Positions 42,461 through 50,736 of a stretch of DNA of 52,454 nucleotides are shown one piece after another. Under the pieces are notes generated by a model. The model was not told where the DNA came from. It worked only from the letters and a program-made list of their open reading frames with translations, and did not search any database. The stretch's first letter is position 1; every line of letters begins with the position of its first letter. This stretch comes from DATFXM01 sp035315885. GTDB taxonomy: Bacteria > Acidobacteriota > Blastocatellia > UBA7656. The translations under genes and the position numbers were made by a program. The stretch spans positions 1 through 52,454 of the forward strand of contig DATFXM010000149.1 of NCBI GenBank assembly GCA_035315885.1. Direction: 5' to 3'.

Positions 42461-43866
42461 GGAGGCCGCAGTAACGCGTCTCCCGCTCGCGGACGTCCCG
42501 CCAGCCGCCATTCAATTCGCTTGATGGCCAGCGTAGCAATGTCGGCCGTTTCGGCGTTGGAGCTCTTCATCACCGGCTCCAGCTCCTGAATCGTTTGCTG
42601 GTCCCCGATTCGCCCCAGAACCTCAATCGCTCGCTGTCGAATCTTCGTATTGGAAGATTGAATGAAAGGAAAGAGGTCTGCCGGACTGTTTACTTCGAGC
42701 AGGTAGTTCCGCGCTTGCTCGTGCTGGTCGGTATCCAGCTTGTTGACTACGTACTGCAGGTTCGAAGCATAGCCCAGTTTGTAGCTGGCCCAGAACGCCG
42801 CCAATCGCACGTCGGTGTGGTCTTCGCGTTTTGAAAGGTCCGCAAGCTGGTCCATGTACTGCTTATCGGCCATGCGTCCCAGCCCCTCCACCGCGTACTG
42901 CTTTCGGTCGTTATCCTGAACCGAAAGATTATCCTGGAATATCTTTTCGGATCGCGGGTCTCCTATCAACGACAGCGCCCAAAGAGCGGTCTCATCGCGG
43001 GGCGGCAAGTATGTAAGGCGCCCCTTCACCTTATCGGTCATCTTTTTCATTATGCCCTTCTCTTCGGGACCGATTCGATAGCAGGCCATCAGCGGCTCGA
43101 CTGCCGGGCGGTACTTCAACATGCCTGCCGCTACCATGGCTTGCGTCCGGACGTGGCGTTCAGAGTCGTTGAAGAACGGAAGCAGATACCTCCCCGCCGA
43201 AGGATCCCCGATTTTAATGAACGCCCGAAGGACTTCGACTCGCAGGTCTTGATCGGCGTTGAGTGCATCGGCGAGCTGGCCTATCGAGTTGCGGGCTCGC
43301 AAGACTCCAAGGGCCCGCACCGCGGCCACCCTTACATCCAGCACGCGGTCGCCGCGAGCAGCATCCCCGATCGCGACGGTGATATTCGGGTCAACCATAA
43401 TGTAAGTGTCAATTATTTCGTGATCGTTTGTATCGAGGAACGGATTCAGGCGGTTCCATCCTATTCGCCGATTTGTGATGAAATCGATGTCGTGTTCGGT
43501 GTAGAGCGCAACGAGAGAGCGGATGGTGACCATTCTGACATCGGAGCTTTTGTCCGAAAGAGATTTAATCATCTGCGGAGTGGCCGAGGAATCTTTAATG
43601 AGGCCTAGCGATTTGATGGATTCGGCTCGGACCTCCGAATCGCCATCGTCGCGCGCGGAAGTAGTCAGAGCTTCGATGACAAGTTGATTCCTTATGCGGC
43701 GTTCGCCTAGCTTGCGCGCGGCTTCGCGGCGGGTTTTCACGTTCGGGCTCTTCAAGTAGGCGAGCAGCATTTCTAGCGATTGCGTTTCGGCGGCTGTGAA
43801 CGGCGCGAGCAGGAGTACCGCGAAGAAACAAGCGAGCCAACGAGCGGCTGGTCTTGGAAAATGCAT
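42445..43866 (-). CDS. Exported HEAT-repeat protein
   Basis: 473 residues from the ATG at 43866 (GGGAGC upstream; the frame is open to 44046 through repeat DNA). Signal peptide RWLACFFAVLLLAPFTAA|E. The mature protein is a series of about ten HEAT-like helical pairs (NVKTRREAARKLGERR, DSEVRAESIKSLGLIKD, SSDVRMVTIRSLVALY, DLRVEVLRAFIKIGDPSA, SERHVRTQAMVAAGMLKYR, NTKIRQRAIEVLGRIGDQQT). HEAT solenoids are protein-binding scaffolds; no catalytic motif is seen. Its last residues SSEF and the TGA stop are encoded by GAGTTCT repeat units, exactly as in the MFS gene. It is divergent from the CxxCH protein gene. Confidence 0.82.
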   Translation of the reverse strand: MHFPRPAARWLACFFAVLLLAPFTAAETQSLEMLLAYLKSPNVKTRREAARKLGERRIRNQLVIEALTTSARDDGDSEVRAESIKSLGLIKDSSATPQMIKSLSDKSSDVRMVTIRSLVALYTEHDIDFITNRRIGWNRLNPFLDTNDHEIIDTYIMVDPNITVAIGDAARGDRVLDVRVAAVRALGVLRARNSIGQLADALNADQDLRVEVLRAFIKIGDPSAGRYLLPFFNDSERHVRTQAMVAAGMLKYRPAVEPLMACYRIGPEEKGIMKKMTDKVKGRLTYLPPRDETALWALSLIGDPRSEKIFQDNLSVQDNDRKQYAVEGLGRMADKQYMDQLADLSKREDHTDVRLAAFWASYKLGYASNLQYVVNKLDTDQHEQARNYLLEVNSPADLFPFIQSSNTKIRQRAIEVLGRIGDQQTIQELEPVMKSSNAETADIATLAIKRIEWRLAGRPRAGDALLRPPSSEF

Positions 43867-43988
43867 GGCTGAGCTCCCGAGAGAAGGAATTGCTGTTAGT
43901 GGGGCTAACAGAAGGAGTGCTTGTCTCGGCTCATTCTCTGCTGCAAAGGAATGAGTGTCAAGGCGAAGGGGGAATGGGATGAAGGGGC

Positions 43989-44120
43989 GACGCGGAGACG
44001 CGGAGACGCGATTTGCCAAAACCTGGCTGCGTGTCCCACGCCTCATCCACTCATCTCTGCGTCCCCGCGTCCCCCGGCAGAGCGAACTGCCTACTGCCTA
44101 CTGCTTACTGCCTACTGCTT
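43989..44120. repeat. GACGCGGA snap-back plus ACTGCCT heptamer array
   Basis: GACGCGGAGACGCGGAGACG (43989-44008) pairs imperfectly with CTGCGTCCCCGCGTCCCCC (44057-44075). It is followed by five heptamers of the ACTGCCT/ACTGCTT type (44086-44120). It lies between the divergent HEAT-repeat and CxxCH genes; the rest of the 362-base gap (43867-44228) holds only the Shine-Dalgarno sequence AGGAGG at 44215-44220. Confidence 0.6.
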
Positions 44121-44228
44121 ACTACTTCGAACCAAACCGCCTCTTCCTGCGTACACTCATCTTGATTGGTTTACATTCAAACGGTAAGCTGAGGCCAGAT
44201 CAGCGCTCCAGATCAGGAGGTCAACCAA

Positions 44229-44978
44229 GTGCATCGACTCAAGAAAGTACTCTTTCTATTAGCGTTCGTCACCGTTGCAGCCGCTCAGACACCGTCACCA
44301 GACCCACCACTGGCCGAATCGCGCATCTCGGTCAGCACCCTGCTTCGTGAAGATATCTTCTCGGGCTTCCTGGCGGATGATATGGAGAGGTTCGCTCGAG
44401 GGGAAAAGAATGTAGACATTCTCCTCTCGCAAAGACCTGCCGAGAAGTCGACGTTGCTCGCGTGGAAAGCGCTCACTCGACTCTACCGGGCCATCAGGGC
44501 AAACGACGCCAAGCAGCCCGCGGAATTTCAGCGTTTATATAAACAGGCGCTGGACCTGTTCGACGAAGCTGCTCAGGCTGGACCGAACAACCCCGGCCTC
44601 GCGGCAATTAGAGGCGGAACTTTTGTAGTGCTTGCGGATCGCCTTCCCAAAGAATATCGAGCGGACGCCTGGGCCAAGGCTTATGAGTCTTATCTGGCGC
44701 TCTGGAAGTTTCAGGCTCTGGCGGTCAATCAACTGCCGGTGCACCTCAGCGGGGAACTTCTTGGCGGACTGGCCCAGTCGGCCCAACGAACTGGCCGAAA
44801 AGAAGAAGCTGCCGAATATGCAGACAAGATTATCTCAGTTCTGCACGATACGCCCTATGAGTCAATCGCGAAGAAGTGGAAGGCAAATCCCGAATCGGCA
44901 GCTACCGCGAGCATAACCTGTCTGACCTGCCACGATGCAGGCCGACTGTCAGCTCGTCTCGCAACGCTCAACAAATAG
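44229..44978 (+). CDS. Exported TPR-like protein with C-terminal CxxCH heme-binding motif
   Basis: 249 residues. The GTG start is fixed by AGGAGG eight bases upstream. A signal peptide (KVLFLLAFVTVAAA|Q) exports it. The body is alpha-helical with TPR-like helices (LAWKALTRLYRAIRAN, QRLYKQALDLFDEAAQAGPN, AWAKAYESYLALWKF, AQRTGRKEEAAEYADKIIS). Near the end is TCLTCHDAGR: CxxCH, the covalent heme-c attachment motif, only 14 residues from the C-terminus. Periplasmic location fits heme attachment. No distal axial ligand is obvious after the motif. I do not recognise the family. The 3' end overlaps the converging radical SAM gene by 11 bases. Confidence 0.75.
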   Translation: MHRLKKVLFLLAFVTVAAAQTPSPDPPLAESRISVSTLLREDIFSGFLADDMERFARGEKNVDILLSQRPAEKSTLLAWKALTRLYRAIRANDAKQPAEFQRLYKQALDLFDEAAQAGPNNPGLAAIRGGTFVVLADRLPKEYRADAWAKAYESYLALWKFQALAVNQLPVHLSGELLGGLAQSAQRTGRKEEAAEYADKIISVLHDTPYESIAKKWKANPESAATASITCLTCHDAGRLSARLATLNK

Positions 44979-46482
44979 CATCGCTCGTCGTAGCCATCTG
45001 CCCACAGAAGGCTTCGGTCAGCTTGCGGAAATGGTATCCCATCGCCGCAAGCCTGACCGCGTCTGCAAACGCGTCGCGGTGCTCCAGCACTGCTTTTGCG
45101 ATGTAACGCCAGAACTCGGATCGCTCGCGATCCCGTACCCCCATCGCCAGCGCTATGCGGGCAAGCGTAGCGCCCTTGCTGAAGAGGCCGCTCGTATGGA
45201 TCTGCGGCCTGTCGTGCGATACGCGCTTCAAACACTCTAGAGCCCGCTGATAGTACTCGCGCGGGCTGTAGATGGTCCGCATGATCGACTGATACCCCTC
45301 CACCAGACGGCTCGGATCCATCTTGGGCACAAAGTTGAGCGAGCAGTTTGTATTGTTGCCGGTGCTCTCTCCCAAAAGCCGGCCCTCGCGACTCAATCTT
45401 CGCCAAAGTTGCGTGTCCGGCAACGCATTCAGCAGCCCAACCATCGCGAGGGGAATCGCACTGTCGCGGATGAAGTTGATCATCTTCTCAAAGATGTCCT
45501 CGGGGTCATGGTCAAAGCCCACTATGAACCCGCCCATGACTTCCATCCCGTAGCTCTGGATGCGATTTACCGAATCAAGCAAGCTCCGCCTCATGTTTTG
45601 CTGCTTCTGCGCCTCCTTGAGGCAGTCTTCGTCAGGCGTTTCGATGCCCAAGAAGACCCGGCTGAACCCGGCTTGTCGCATTCCTTCGAGTAACTGAGAG
45701 TCTTCTGCGAGATTCACACTGGCCTCGGTCAGAAAAGTAAAAGGCCTCCCATTTCGCTCCTGCCACTCGGTCAACTCCGGAAGAAGACCCCGCACGTTCT
45801 TCTTGTTGCCGATAAAGTTGTCGTCGACGATGAACACCGTACCGCGCCATCGCGCGGCTCGAAGCGCGTCGAGCTCCGCCAGAATCTGCTTATTGGTTTT
45901 CGTGCGCGGAACGCGCCCGTAGATCTCGATTATGTCGCAGAATTCGCACTGAAACGGGCATCCGCGTGAATACTGGACCGACATCGCGCTGTACCGGCGA
46001 AGGTCCGCGAGTTCGAAGTCCGGGACCGGAGTGTGATACAACTGCGGCCGGTCGCTCGCCTGGTACACGCGCCTTGTAGTGCCTTGCTCGAGATCTCGGA
46101 TAAACTCAGGCAGTGTTGTTTCCGCCTCACCTATAAAGATGTGGTCAGCGTCGGGTACGCCTTCAAGACTAGTGCTGACGAAGGGACCGCCTACCGCGAC
46201 ACGTTTTCCCGCGGCCTTGCATCGGCGGACCACATCTTTCAGCGAGTCCTTCTGAACCAGCATCGCGCTCGCCAGGACCATATCCGCCCATTCAATGTCT
46301 GCATTCCTCAGCTTGCGCACGTTCAGGTCGATGAGGCGCCGGTCCCAGGAGCGGGGCAGCATCGACGATACTGTCAACAGGCCGAGGGGCGGAAACGCCG
46401 ACCGCTTGCCCTCAAACCAAAGTGCGTGCCGAAAACTCCAGTACGCGTCGGGAAACTCGGGGTACACCAGCAGGACTTTCAG
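44968..46482 (-). CDS. B12-binding-domain radical SAM protein (DUF4070 type), CTG start
   Basis: A 504-residue enzyme. Family members begin MKVLLVYPEFPD; here the matching codons are CTG AAA GTC CTG CTG GTG TAC, with AAGGAGGAG just before the CTG at 46482, so CTG appears to be the start. A GTG five codons later (46467) is too far from the ribosome site. Residues about 1-135 form a cobalamin-binding-like domain without the DxHxxG motif (LIDLNV there). The radical SAM domain holds C175, C179 and C182 (RGCPFQCEFCD) and the SAM loop near VDDNFIGNKKN; the C-terminal DUF4070 region follows. Relatives include the hopanoid C-3 methylase HpnR, but many are uncharacterised. Confidence 0.88.
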   Translation of the reverse strand: MKVLLVYPEFPDAYWSFRHALWFEGKRSAFPPLGLLTVSSMLPRSWDRRLIDLNVRKLRNADIEWADMVLASAMLVQKDSLKDVVRRCKAAGKRVAVGGPFVSTSLEGVPDADHIFIGEAETTLPEFIRDLEQGTTRRVYQASDRPQLYHTPVPDFELADLRRYSAMSVQYSRGCPFQCEFCDIIEIYGRVPRTKTNKQILAELDALRAARWRGTVFIVDDNFIGNKKNVRGLLPELTEWQERNGRPFTFLTEASVNLAEDSQLLEGMRQAGFSRVFLGIETPDEDCLKEAQKQQNMRRSLLDSVNRIQSYGMEVMGGFIVGFDHDPEDIFEKMINFIRDSAIPLAMVGLLNALPDTQLWRRLSREGRLLGESTGNNTNCSLNFVPKMDPSRLVEGYQSIMRTIYSPREYYQRALECLKRVSHDRPQIHTSGLFSKGATLARIALAMGVRDRERSEFWRYIAKAVLEHRDAFADAVRLAAMGYHFRKLTEAFCGQMATTSDAIC

Positions 46483-46563
46483 GGGTTTCTCCTCCTTCTC
46501 TAAGGATTGCCTGGTACAAATTATGATAATCGCCCGCCCGGCTTTTGGGAACCACTTTCGTCA

Positions 46564-46748
46564 GTTTCGGGTTTCGGGTTCGGCTGGCGTTCGGGGTGCC
46601 TTCGCCCTGAGCCTTTTGTCGAACGAACGCGAAACCCTAAACGCCTCGCTTTCGAGTTTAGAGTTTAGGGTGCGATTGCAAACGAAATTCAGCGGACTCG
46701 AGCCTCTCACCAGACGAACCCGAAACCCTAAACCCGAAACCCGAAACC
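46564..46748. repeat. GGGTTTC/CCCTAAA nested hairpin
   Basis: The outer left arm GTTTCGGGTTTCGGGTTCG (46564-46582) pairs with CGAACCCGAAACC and CCCGAAACCCGAAAC on the right (46715-46747), which has two extra 7-base units. An inner hairpin CGAAACCCTAAACG (46630-46643) faces GTTTAGAGTTTAGGG (46656-46670). The left loop also contains CCTTCGCCCTGAGCCTTTTG, another common dispersed motif. It lies between the radical SAM gene's start and the MocR gene's end. Confidence 0.65.
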
Positions 46749-46756
46749 GGCGCTAG

Positions 46757-48205
46757 TCACCTAGACCTCAAGCTCTCGATCACTCGCGCCAGCATCGATG
46801 CGGCTGCCTGAATCCGGCGCTCGCTCGCACCTCCGAAGCCGAGAATCAAACCGCTTCGGCGGTGCTCGCCCGCATAGCAGCTTGAAAGCGCGGTAGCAAC
46901 TACACCTGCCTGAGCCGCGCGCCGCACAACCTCACGGTCTTCGATTCCTCGCGGAAGAAAACCACTCAGATGCAACCCGGCGTCGGTATTGTAAGGCTCG
47001 AGCGTTGATCCAAGATGTTTCTCAAGACTGTGAACCATCGCGTCTCGCCTGCCGTGATAGACCGAGCGCATCCTTCGCAGATGCCTTGCAAAATGGCCCT
47101 CATTCAAGAAGTCAGTCAGCACGAGCTGATAAAGAGTCGGAGAGAAAATGTCCAGACTTTCACGCAACCGCACGAAGCTACCAACGAGGTCGGGCGGGAT
47201 GATCATGTAACCGACGCGCAAGGCCGGAAAAAGTACTTTGCTGAATGTGCCGATGTAAATCACGCGATCCGACGTATCCATGCCTTGCAATGCGCCAAGC
47301 GGTCGGCTGGCGTAGCGGTACTCGCTATCGTAATCGTCCTCAAGGATCCAGGATTGCGTGCGACGGGCCCAGTCCAGTAGTTCAAGTCTTCGCGACGCGG
47401 TCATCGATACGCCGAGCGGATACTGATGCGATGGCGTTACGTACGCTACGCGAGCGCGCTTCCGTTGAGAGGCGATCCGCGCTACATCTATCCCCTCGCT
47501 GTCGACTTGCACCGGGATGACCTTGGCGCCCGACACTTGCAACGCGTCTCTTGCGCCGGGATATCCGGGATCTTCGATGAATACCGAATCTCCGGGTTTC
47601 AGGAGCGCGAGGGCGCATAGCTGCAGGGCCATTTGTGATCCCGAGACGATCAGGACCTGAGCCGCTTCGCAATTGACCGCTCGGGCGGCTCTCACATACG
47701 ACGCGATCGCCTCTCGCAGCGGCGCGTGCCCGGCAGGATCGCCGTAAGCCATCAGCTCAATCGGCAGACGCTTGCCATGACGGGCTACCAGTCGGCCCCA
47801 GATTTCGCGTGGAAACCGATCCAGTGCGGGAAGACTGACCCTGAACGGTCCGATGCCTTCAGAGACAAAGGCGGCAGCGGCTATACGACGGACTTTGGTC
47901 CTGCCATCCTTTACGACCAGAGGTTTCGAAAGCTCATCGGGTATCGAGTCCCTTACAAATGTTCCCGCGCCGGCTTTGCCTTCAAGGTAACCTTCGTGAA
48001 GGAGCTGTTCGAACGCGTTGAGCACCGGAAGGCGCGAGATCTTAAGCTCTGCGGCAAGCGCACGCGTCGAAGGGAGTCGTTGTCCGCGCCGCAGTCGTCC
48101 GGCGAGAATCGCCTCTCGATAGCCATCGTAGATTTGCTTGTAAAACGGGACTCGGGACCGCGGGTCAAACGCCAGGTACGGAAAGATCGCAGCCGCTGTT
48201 CGCAT
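46757..48205 (-). CDS. MocR/PdxR-type regulator (GntR wHTH fused to aminotransferase-like domain)
   Basis: A 482-residue protein. Residues 16-85 form a GntR-type winged helix (LRRGQRLPSTRALAAELKIS). From about 120 there is a type-I aminotransferase-like domain: YGDPAGHAPLREAIASYV, the PLP-contacting Asp in ILEDDYDSEYR (290s) and Lys K323 in GTFSKVLFPALRVGY that can bind PLP as a Schiff base. MocR proteins sense PLP or amino compounds and regulate a divergent gene. Here the divergent neighbour is a DinB-family gene, with a 131-base shared region containing the palindrome at 48290-48304. Confidence 0.88.
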   Translation of the reverse strand: MRTAAAIFPYLAFDPRSRVPFYKQIYDGYREAILAGRLRRGQRLPSTRALAAELKISRLPVLNAFEQLLHEGYLEGKAGAGTFVRDSIPDELSKPLVVKDGRTKVRRIAAAAFVSEGIGPFRVSLPALDRFPREIWGRLVARHGKRLPIELMAYGDPAGHAPLREAIASYVRAARAVNCEAAQVLIVSGSQMALQLCALALLKPGDSVFIEDPGYPGARDALQVSGAKVIPVQVDSEGIDVARIASQRKRARVAYVTPSHQYPLGVSMTASRRLELLDWARRTQSWILEDDYDSEYRYASRPLGALQGMDTSDRVIYIGTFSKVLFPALRVGYMIIPPDLVGSFVRLRESLDIFSPTLYQLVLTDFLNEGHFARHLRRMRSVYHGRRDAMVHSLEKHLGSTLEPYNTDAGLHLSGFLPRGIEDREVVRRAAQAGVVATALSSCYAGEHRRSGLILGFGGASERRIQAAASMLARVIESLRSR

Positions 48206-48289
48206 CTCATCCTCACAGAGTTCAAAACAAAGTGGCTATAGCATTTGCATGGTAATTGGTTATTGTGAGAGTACCACTACGACGATATG

Positions 48290-48304
48290 ATCTCAAATTG
48301 AGAT
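48290..48304. promoter_or_regulatory. Candidate operator palindrome between MocR and DinB genes
   Basis: ATCTCAAATTGAGAT has perfect 7-base arms around a central A. It lies 32 bases before the DinB start. A second inverted pair, TGGTA (48250-48254) and TACCA (48272-48276), flanks GGTTATTG. Either could bind the divergent MocR protein; this is inferred from position. Confidence 0.4.
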
Positions 48305-48336
48305 TGAATCAGTCATTCTAATCGGAGGTGCTGACA

Positions 48337-48855
48337 ATGATCGGTTATCCGGAGCGTGATGAAGCCGCCCCGTATTACTTCAATGTGATTGATCTGATTA
48401 CGAGCGATGACATAGTGAGCGTGCTTGAGACTCAGGGTCGCGACTGGGTGAAGTTCCTGGAGTCGATTTCAGAGGAGAAATCGCTTCACCGGTACGGCCC
48501 GGAGAAGTGGTCGATTCGCGGAGTAGTAAGCCATCTGAACGATAGCGAGAGAATAATGATCTTCAGGGCATTCTGGTTTGCGCGAGGGCTGGAGGGTGAG
48601 TTGCCCAGCTATGAACCTGACATCTGTTCAGCATCGGCGCATGCGGACGAGCGTTCGTGGGCGAGTCATCTGGATGAGTTTCGGAGCGTGCGCGAATCTA
48701 CGATGAGATTCTTGCAGAGTCTGCCGGACGAAGAATGGTTGCGGAAGGGAGTGGCGAGCGGCAATTCATTTACGGTGAGGTCGCTGGCCTACGTGACAGC
48801 CGGCCATGTCGAGCATCATCGGAGATTAATTCGCGAGCGCTACTTGGTGGAGTGA
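48337..48855 (+). CDS. DinB-family protein
   Basis: 172 residues from the ATG at 48337 (GGAGG eight bases upstream). It has the four-helix DinB layout with a typical Trp-rich start (KWSIRGVVSHLNDSER) and three His in the expected positions: H66, H157 and H161 (HLND; GHVEHHRRLI). The family includes metal-dependent thiol transferases (bacillithiol, mycothiol) and many uncharacterised members. The substrate is unknown. It is transcribed away from the MocR gene, which may control it. Confidence 0.82.
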   Translation: MIGYPERDEAAPYYFNVIDLITSDDIVSVLETQGRDWVKFLESISEEKSLHRYGPEKWSIRGVVSHLNDSERIMIFRAFWFARGLEGELPSYEPDICSASAHADERSWASHLDEFRSVRESTMRFLQSLPDEEWLRKGVASGNSFTVRSLAYVTAGHVEHHRRLIRERYLVE

Positions 48856-48865
48856 GGAGGAGAGT

Positions 48866-48972
48866 GGCGAAGGGGCGGCGCGGTGACGCGGAGAGGAGAG
48901 ACGCGGGGAGGAGGGACGCGGTGACGCGTAGAAACGGCACCCCACTCCGGGTCGCCCATTCGCCCCTTCGCC
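48866..48972. terminator. GGCGAAGGGGCG snap-back between convergent genes
   Basis: GGCGAAGGGGCG (48866-48877) and CGCCCCTTCGCC (48961-48972) are perfect complements. The loop contains GACGCGGAGAGGAGAGACGC repeats and a facing TGCGTCTCCTC beyond the right arm. It separates convergent DinB and SDR genes. Confidence 0.55.
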
Positions 48973-48995
48973 CCTGCCTGCGTCTCCTCATCCCC

Positions 48996-49793
48996 TCATC
49001 TCCCTTTTCGCCCGTAGCCGATCTCCGCGCCGCCTGAGATTATGTGGTCGACCCCAGTAGTGAAGGTCGCCTCGGAGGCGATGTATACGCACAAGCGGCC
49101 TACTTCCTCGATTGAGCCCATCCGCCCCATCACCTGCGCCGCTTCGCCGTCGGCCCGACATTGTTCGGAGTCCGCCGCGGCATCTATCGCCTCCTGCCAC
49201 AGCGGAGTGTAGATGTTGCCGGGCGACACTGAATTCACTCTGACTCGTGGAGCCTCATCGATCGCAAGCGATTTTGTAAATGCAATGATCGCCCCCTTCG
49301 TAGCCGCATAAGTGGTCGCCTGTTGCTGTCCCATCGTGCCAACCAGACTGGCGATGTTGATGATGTTTCCCTGAGTCAGCCGCAGGTACGGCAGCGCCGC
49401 CTTGCAAAAGTTGAACACGCTGATCAGGTTCAGGTCTATCAAATCTCGAAACTCTTCGGTGCTGAACCGGTCTATGGGCTTATGTGGAGGGTGCCAGCCG
49501 GCATTGTTGATCAGGCAGTCGATTTGTCCGTACATCGAAACAGTACCTTCGATCAGGTTGTGAATGTCGTGCGGATTTCTGACGTCGCAATAGACGAAAA
49601 GCGCGTCACCGGCCTGCTGCGACAGTGCGACTGCCTTCAGCGATTTTGCGACTTCGACACCTTCTGCTTCGCGATTCGAGCACAGCACTACGCGGGCACC
49701 CGCTTCGACGAGTTGGCGCGCGCAGCCTTTACCTATACCGCTGCTGCCTCCAGTGATGATCGCGACTTTCTCGGCGTATCTCAGCTTATTCAC
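48996..49793 (-). CDS. Short-chain dehydrogenase/reductase
   Basis: 265 residues from the GTG at 49793, which overlaps the previous gene's end by eight bases; the frame is open to 49850. NAD(P)-binding TGGSSGIG (14-21), NNAG (96-99), N122, and the catalytic S149, Y162 and K166 (YAATK) are all present. The C-terminal PLWQEAIDAA and VGRLCVYIASEATFTTG fit a sugar or keto-acid dehydrogenase. Downstream of a FAH-family hydrolase and a sugar-transporter fusion, it is a good candidate for a 2-keto-3-deoxy-sugar-acid 4-dehydrogenase. This specific role is inferred from context only. Confidence 0.88.
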   Translation of the reverse strand: MNKLRYAEKVAIITGGSSGIGKGCARQLVEAGARVVLCSNREAEGVEVAKSLKAVALSQQAGDALFVYCDVRNPHDIHNLIEGTVSMYGQIDCLINNAGWHPPHKPIDRFSTEEFRDLIDLNLISVFNFCKAALPYLRLTQGNIINIASLVGTMGQQQATTYAATKGAIIAFTKSLAIDEAPRVRVNSVSPGNIYTPLWQEAIDAAADSEQCRADGEAAQVMGRMGSIEEVGRLCVYIASEATFTTGVDHIISGGAEIGYGRKGR

Positions 49794-50718
49794 CGCCTTC
49801 CGCCTGCACTTTGTTTCGCAGCGTTCCGATTCCTTCAATGGCGACTTCAAAAACGTCGCCGGCCTTAAGCAACACTGGCGGCTTTCGAAATATCCCCACG
49901 CCCTCGGGGGTGCCGGTCGCGATCACGTCGCCCGGTTCGAGAGTGATGCCCTGCGAGATGTAAGACACCAGGAAGGGCACCTTGAAGATCATCTTGGCGG
50001 TGTTCGACGACTGCATCACTTGCCCATTGAGACGGCCTTCGATTTTGAGCGAATGCACATCGCGTATTTCATCGCGAGTAGTGATGAATGGGCCGATTGG
50101 CGCGAACCCGTCGAGTCCTTTGCCCCGAACCCACTGGCCGTCGCCAAACTGCAGGTCGCGGGCGCTCACATCATTGATGGGCGCATATCCAAACACATGA
50201 TTGAGCGCCTCTTCTTCTTTGACCCGCTTAGCTCGCCTCCCGATCACCACCGCAAGTTCAGCTTCGTAATCCACTTGAGTACTGATCGTAGGCAGCACTA
50301 TCGGCGCGTCGTGCGCACTCAGCGAGTTGGACAGTTTGTTGAAGATCAGCGGCGCCGTTGGAGGTTCCTGGCCGCCCTCTATCGCGTGGTCGACGTAGTT
50401 GCGACCGATTGCGAGAATCTTTCCGGGATAGACCGCGGGGAGAAAGGTAATCGAGTCTTCGGCGAACGTGGTTCGCTGATCTTGCGCGAGACCCTTGGTG
50501 TGAGCGTTTGCCAAAACTGTTTCAATGTCTGACAGCGAACCTGGAATACGAGCGATGATCTGATTGATCGTTCCGACCGAAAGGAGCCATGCGGGCGTTT
50601 GTGCGCCGCTATCCTTCACCGCCGCGGCGAGCATTGCCAGGTCGACAATGCGGTTATCGACCAGAATTCCGATCCGTGACCCCTCCAGACTCGGCGACGT
50701 GAATTGCGCGAGCTTCAT
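49786..50718 (-). CDS. Fumarylacetoacetate hydrolase-family protein
   Basis: A 310-residue enzyme with AGGAGG before its ATG. Residues 1-80 form an N-terminal domain, and the FAH domain carries GRNY (105-108), H111, and the metal ligands E152, E154 and D183 (DYEAELAVVIG, NDVSARDLQ). The ring of contacts around QWVRGKGLDGFAPIGP is typical of the 2-oxo-acid/acylpyruvate hydrolases of this family. In sugar-acid pathways, members cleave 2,4-diketo-3-deoxy acids to pyruvate and lactate. It is coupled to the dehydrogenase gene and lies 18 bases after the transporter fusion gene. Confidence 0.88.
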   Translation of the reverse strand: MKLAQFTSPSLEGSRIGILVDNRIVDLAMLAAAVKDSGAQTPAWLLSVGTINQIIARIPGSLSDIETVLANAHTKGLAQDQRTTFAEDSITFLPAVYPGKILAIGRNYVDHAIEGGQEPPTAPLIFNKLSNSLSAHDAPIVLPTISTQVDYEAELAVVIGRRAKRVKEEEALNHVFGYAPINDVSARDLQFGDGQWVRGKGLDGFAPIGPFITTRDEIRDVHSLKIEGRLNGQVMQSSNTAKMIFKVPFLVSYISQGITLEPGDVIATGTPEGVGIFRKPPVLLKAGDVFEVAIEGIGTLRNKVQAEGGE

Positions 50719-50736
50719 TCGATTTCCTCCTGCTGA

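Noticed and set aside
46564..46748. TTTAGGG-like telomeric repeats.
   Set aside because: Only a few units occur and they sit in an inverted repeat inside a chromosome-like gene context; no replicon end is indicated.
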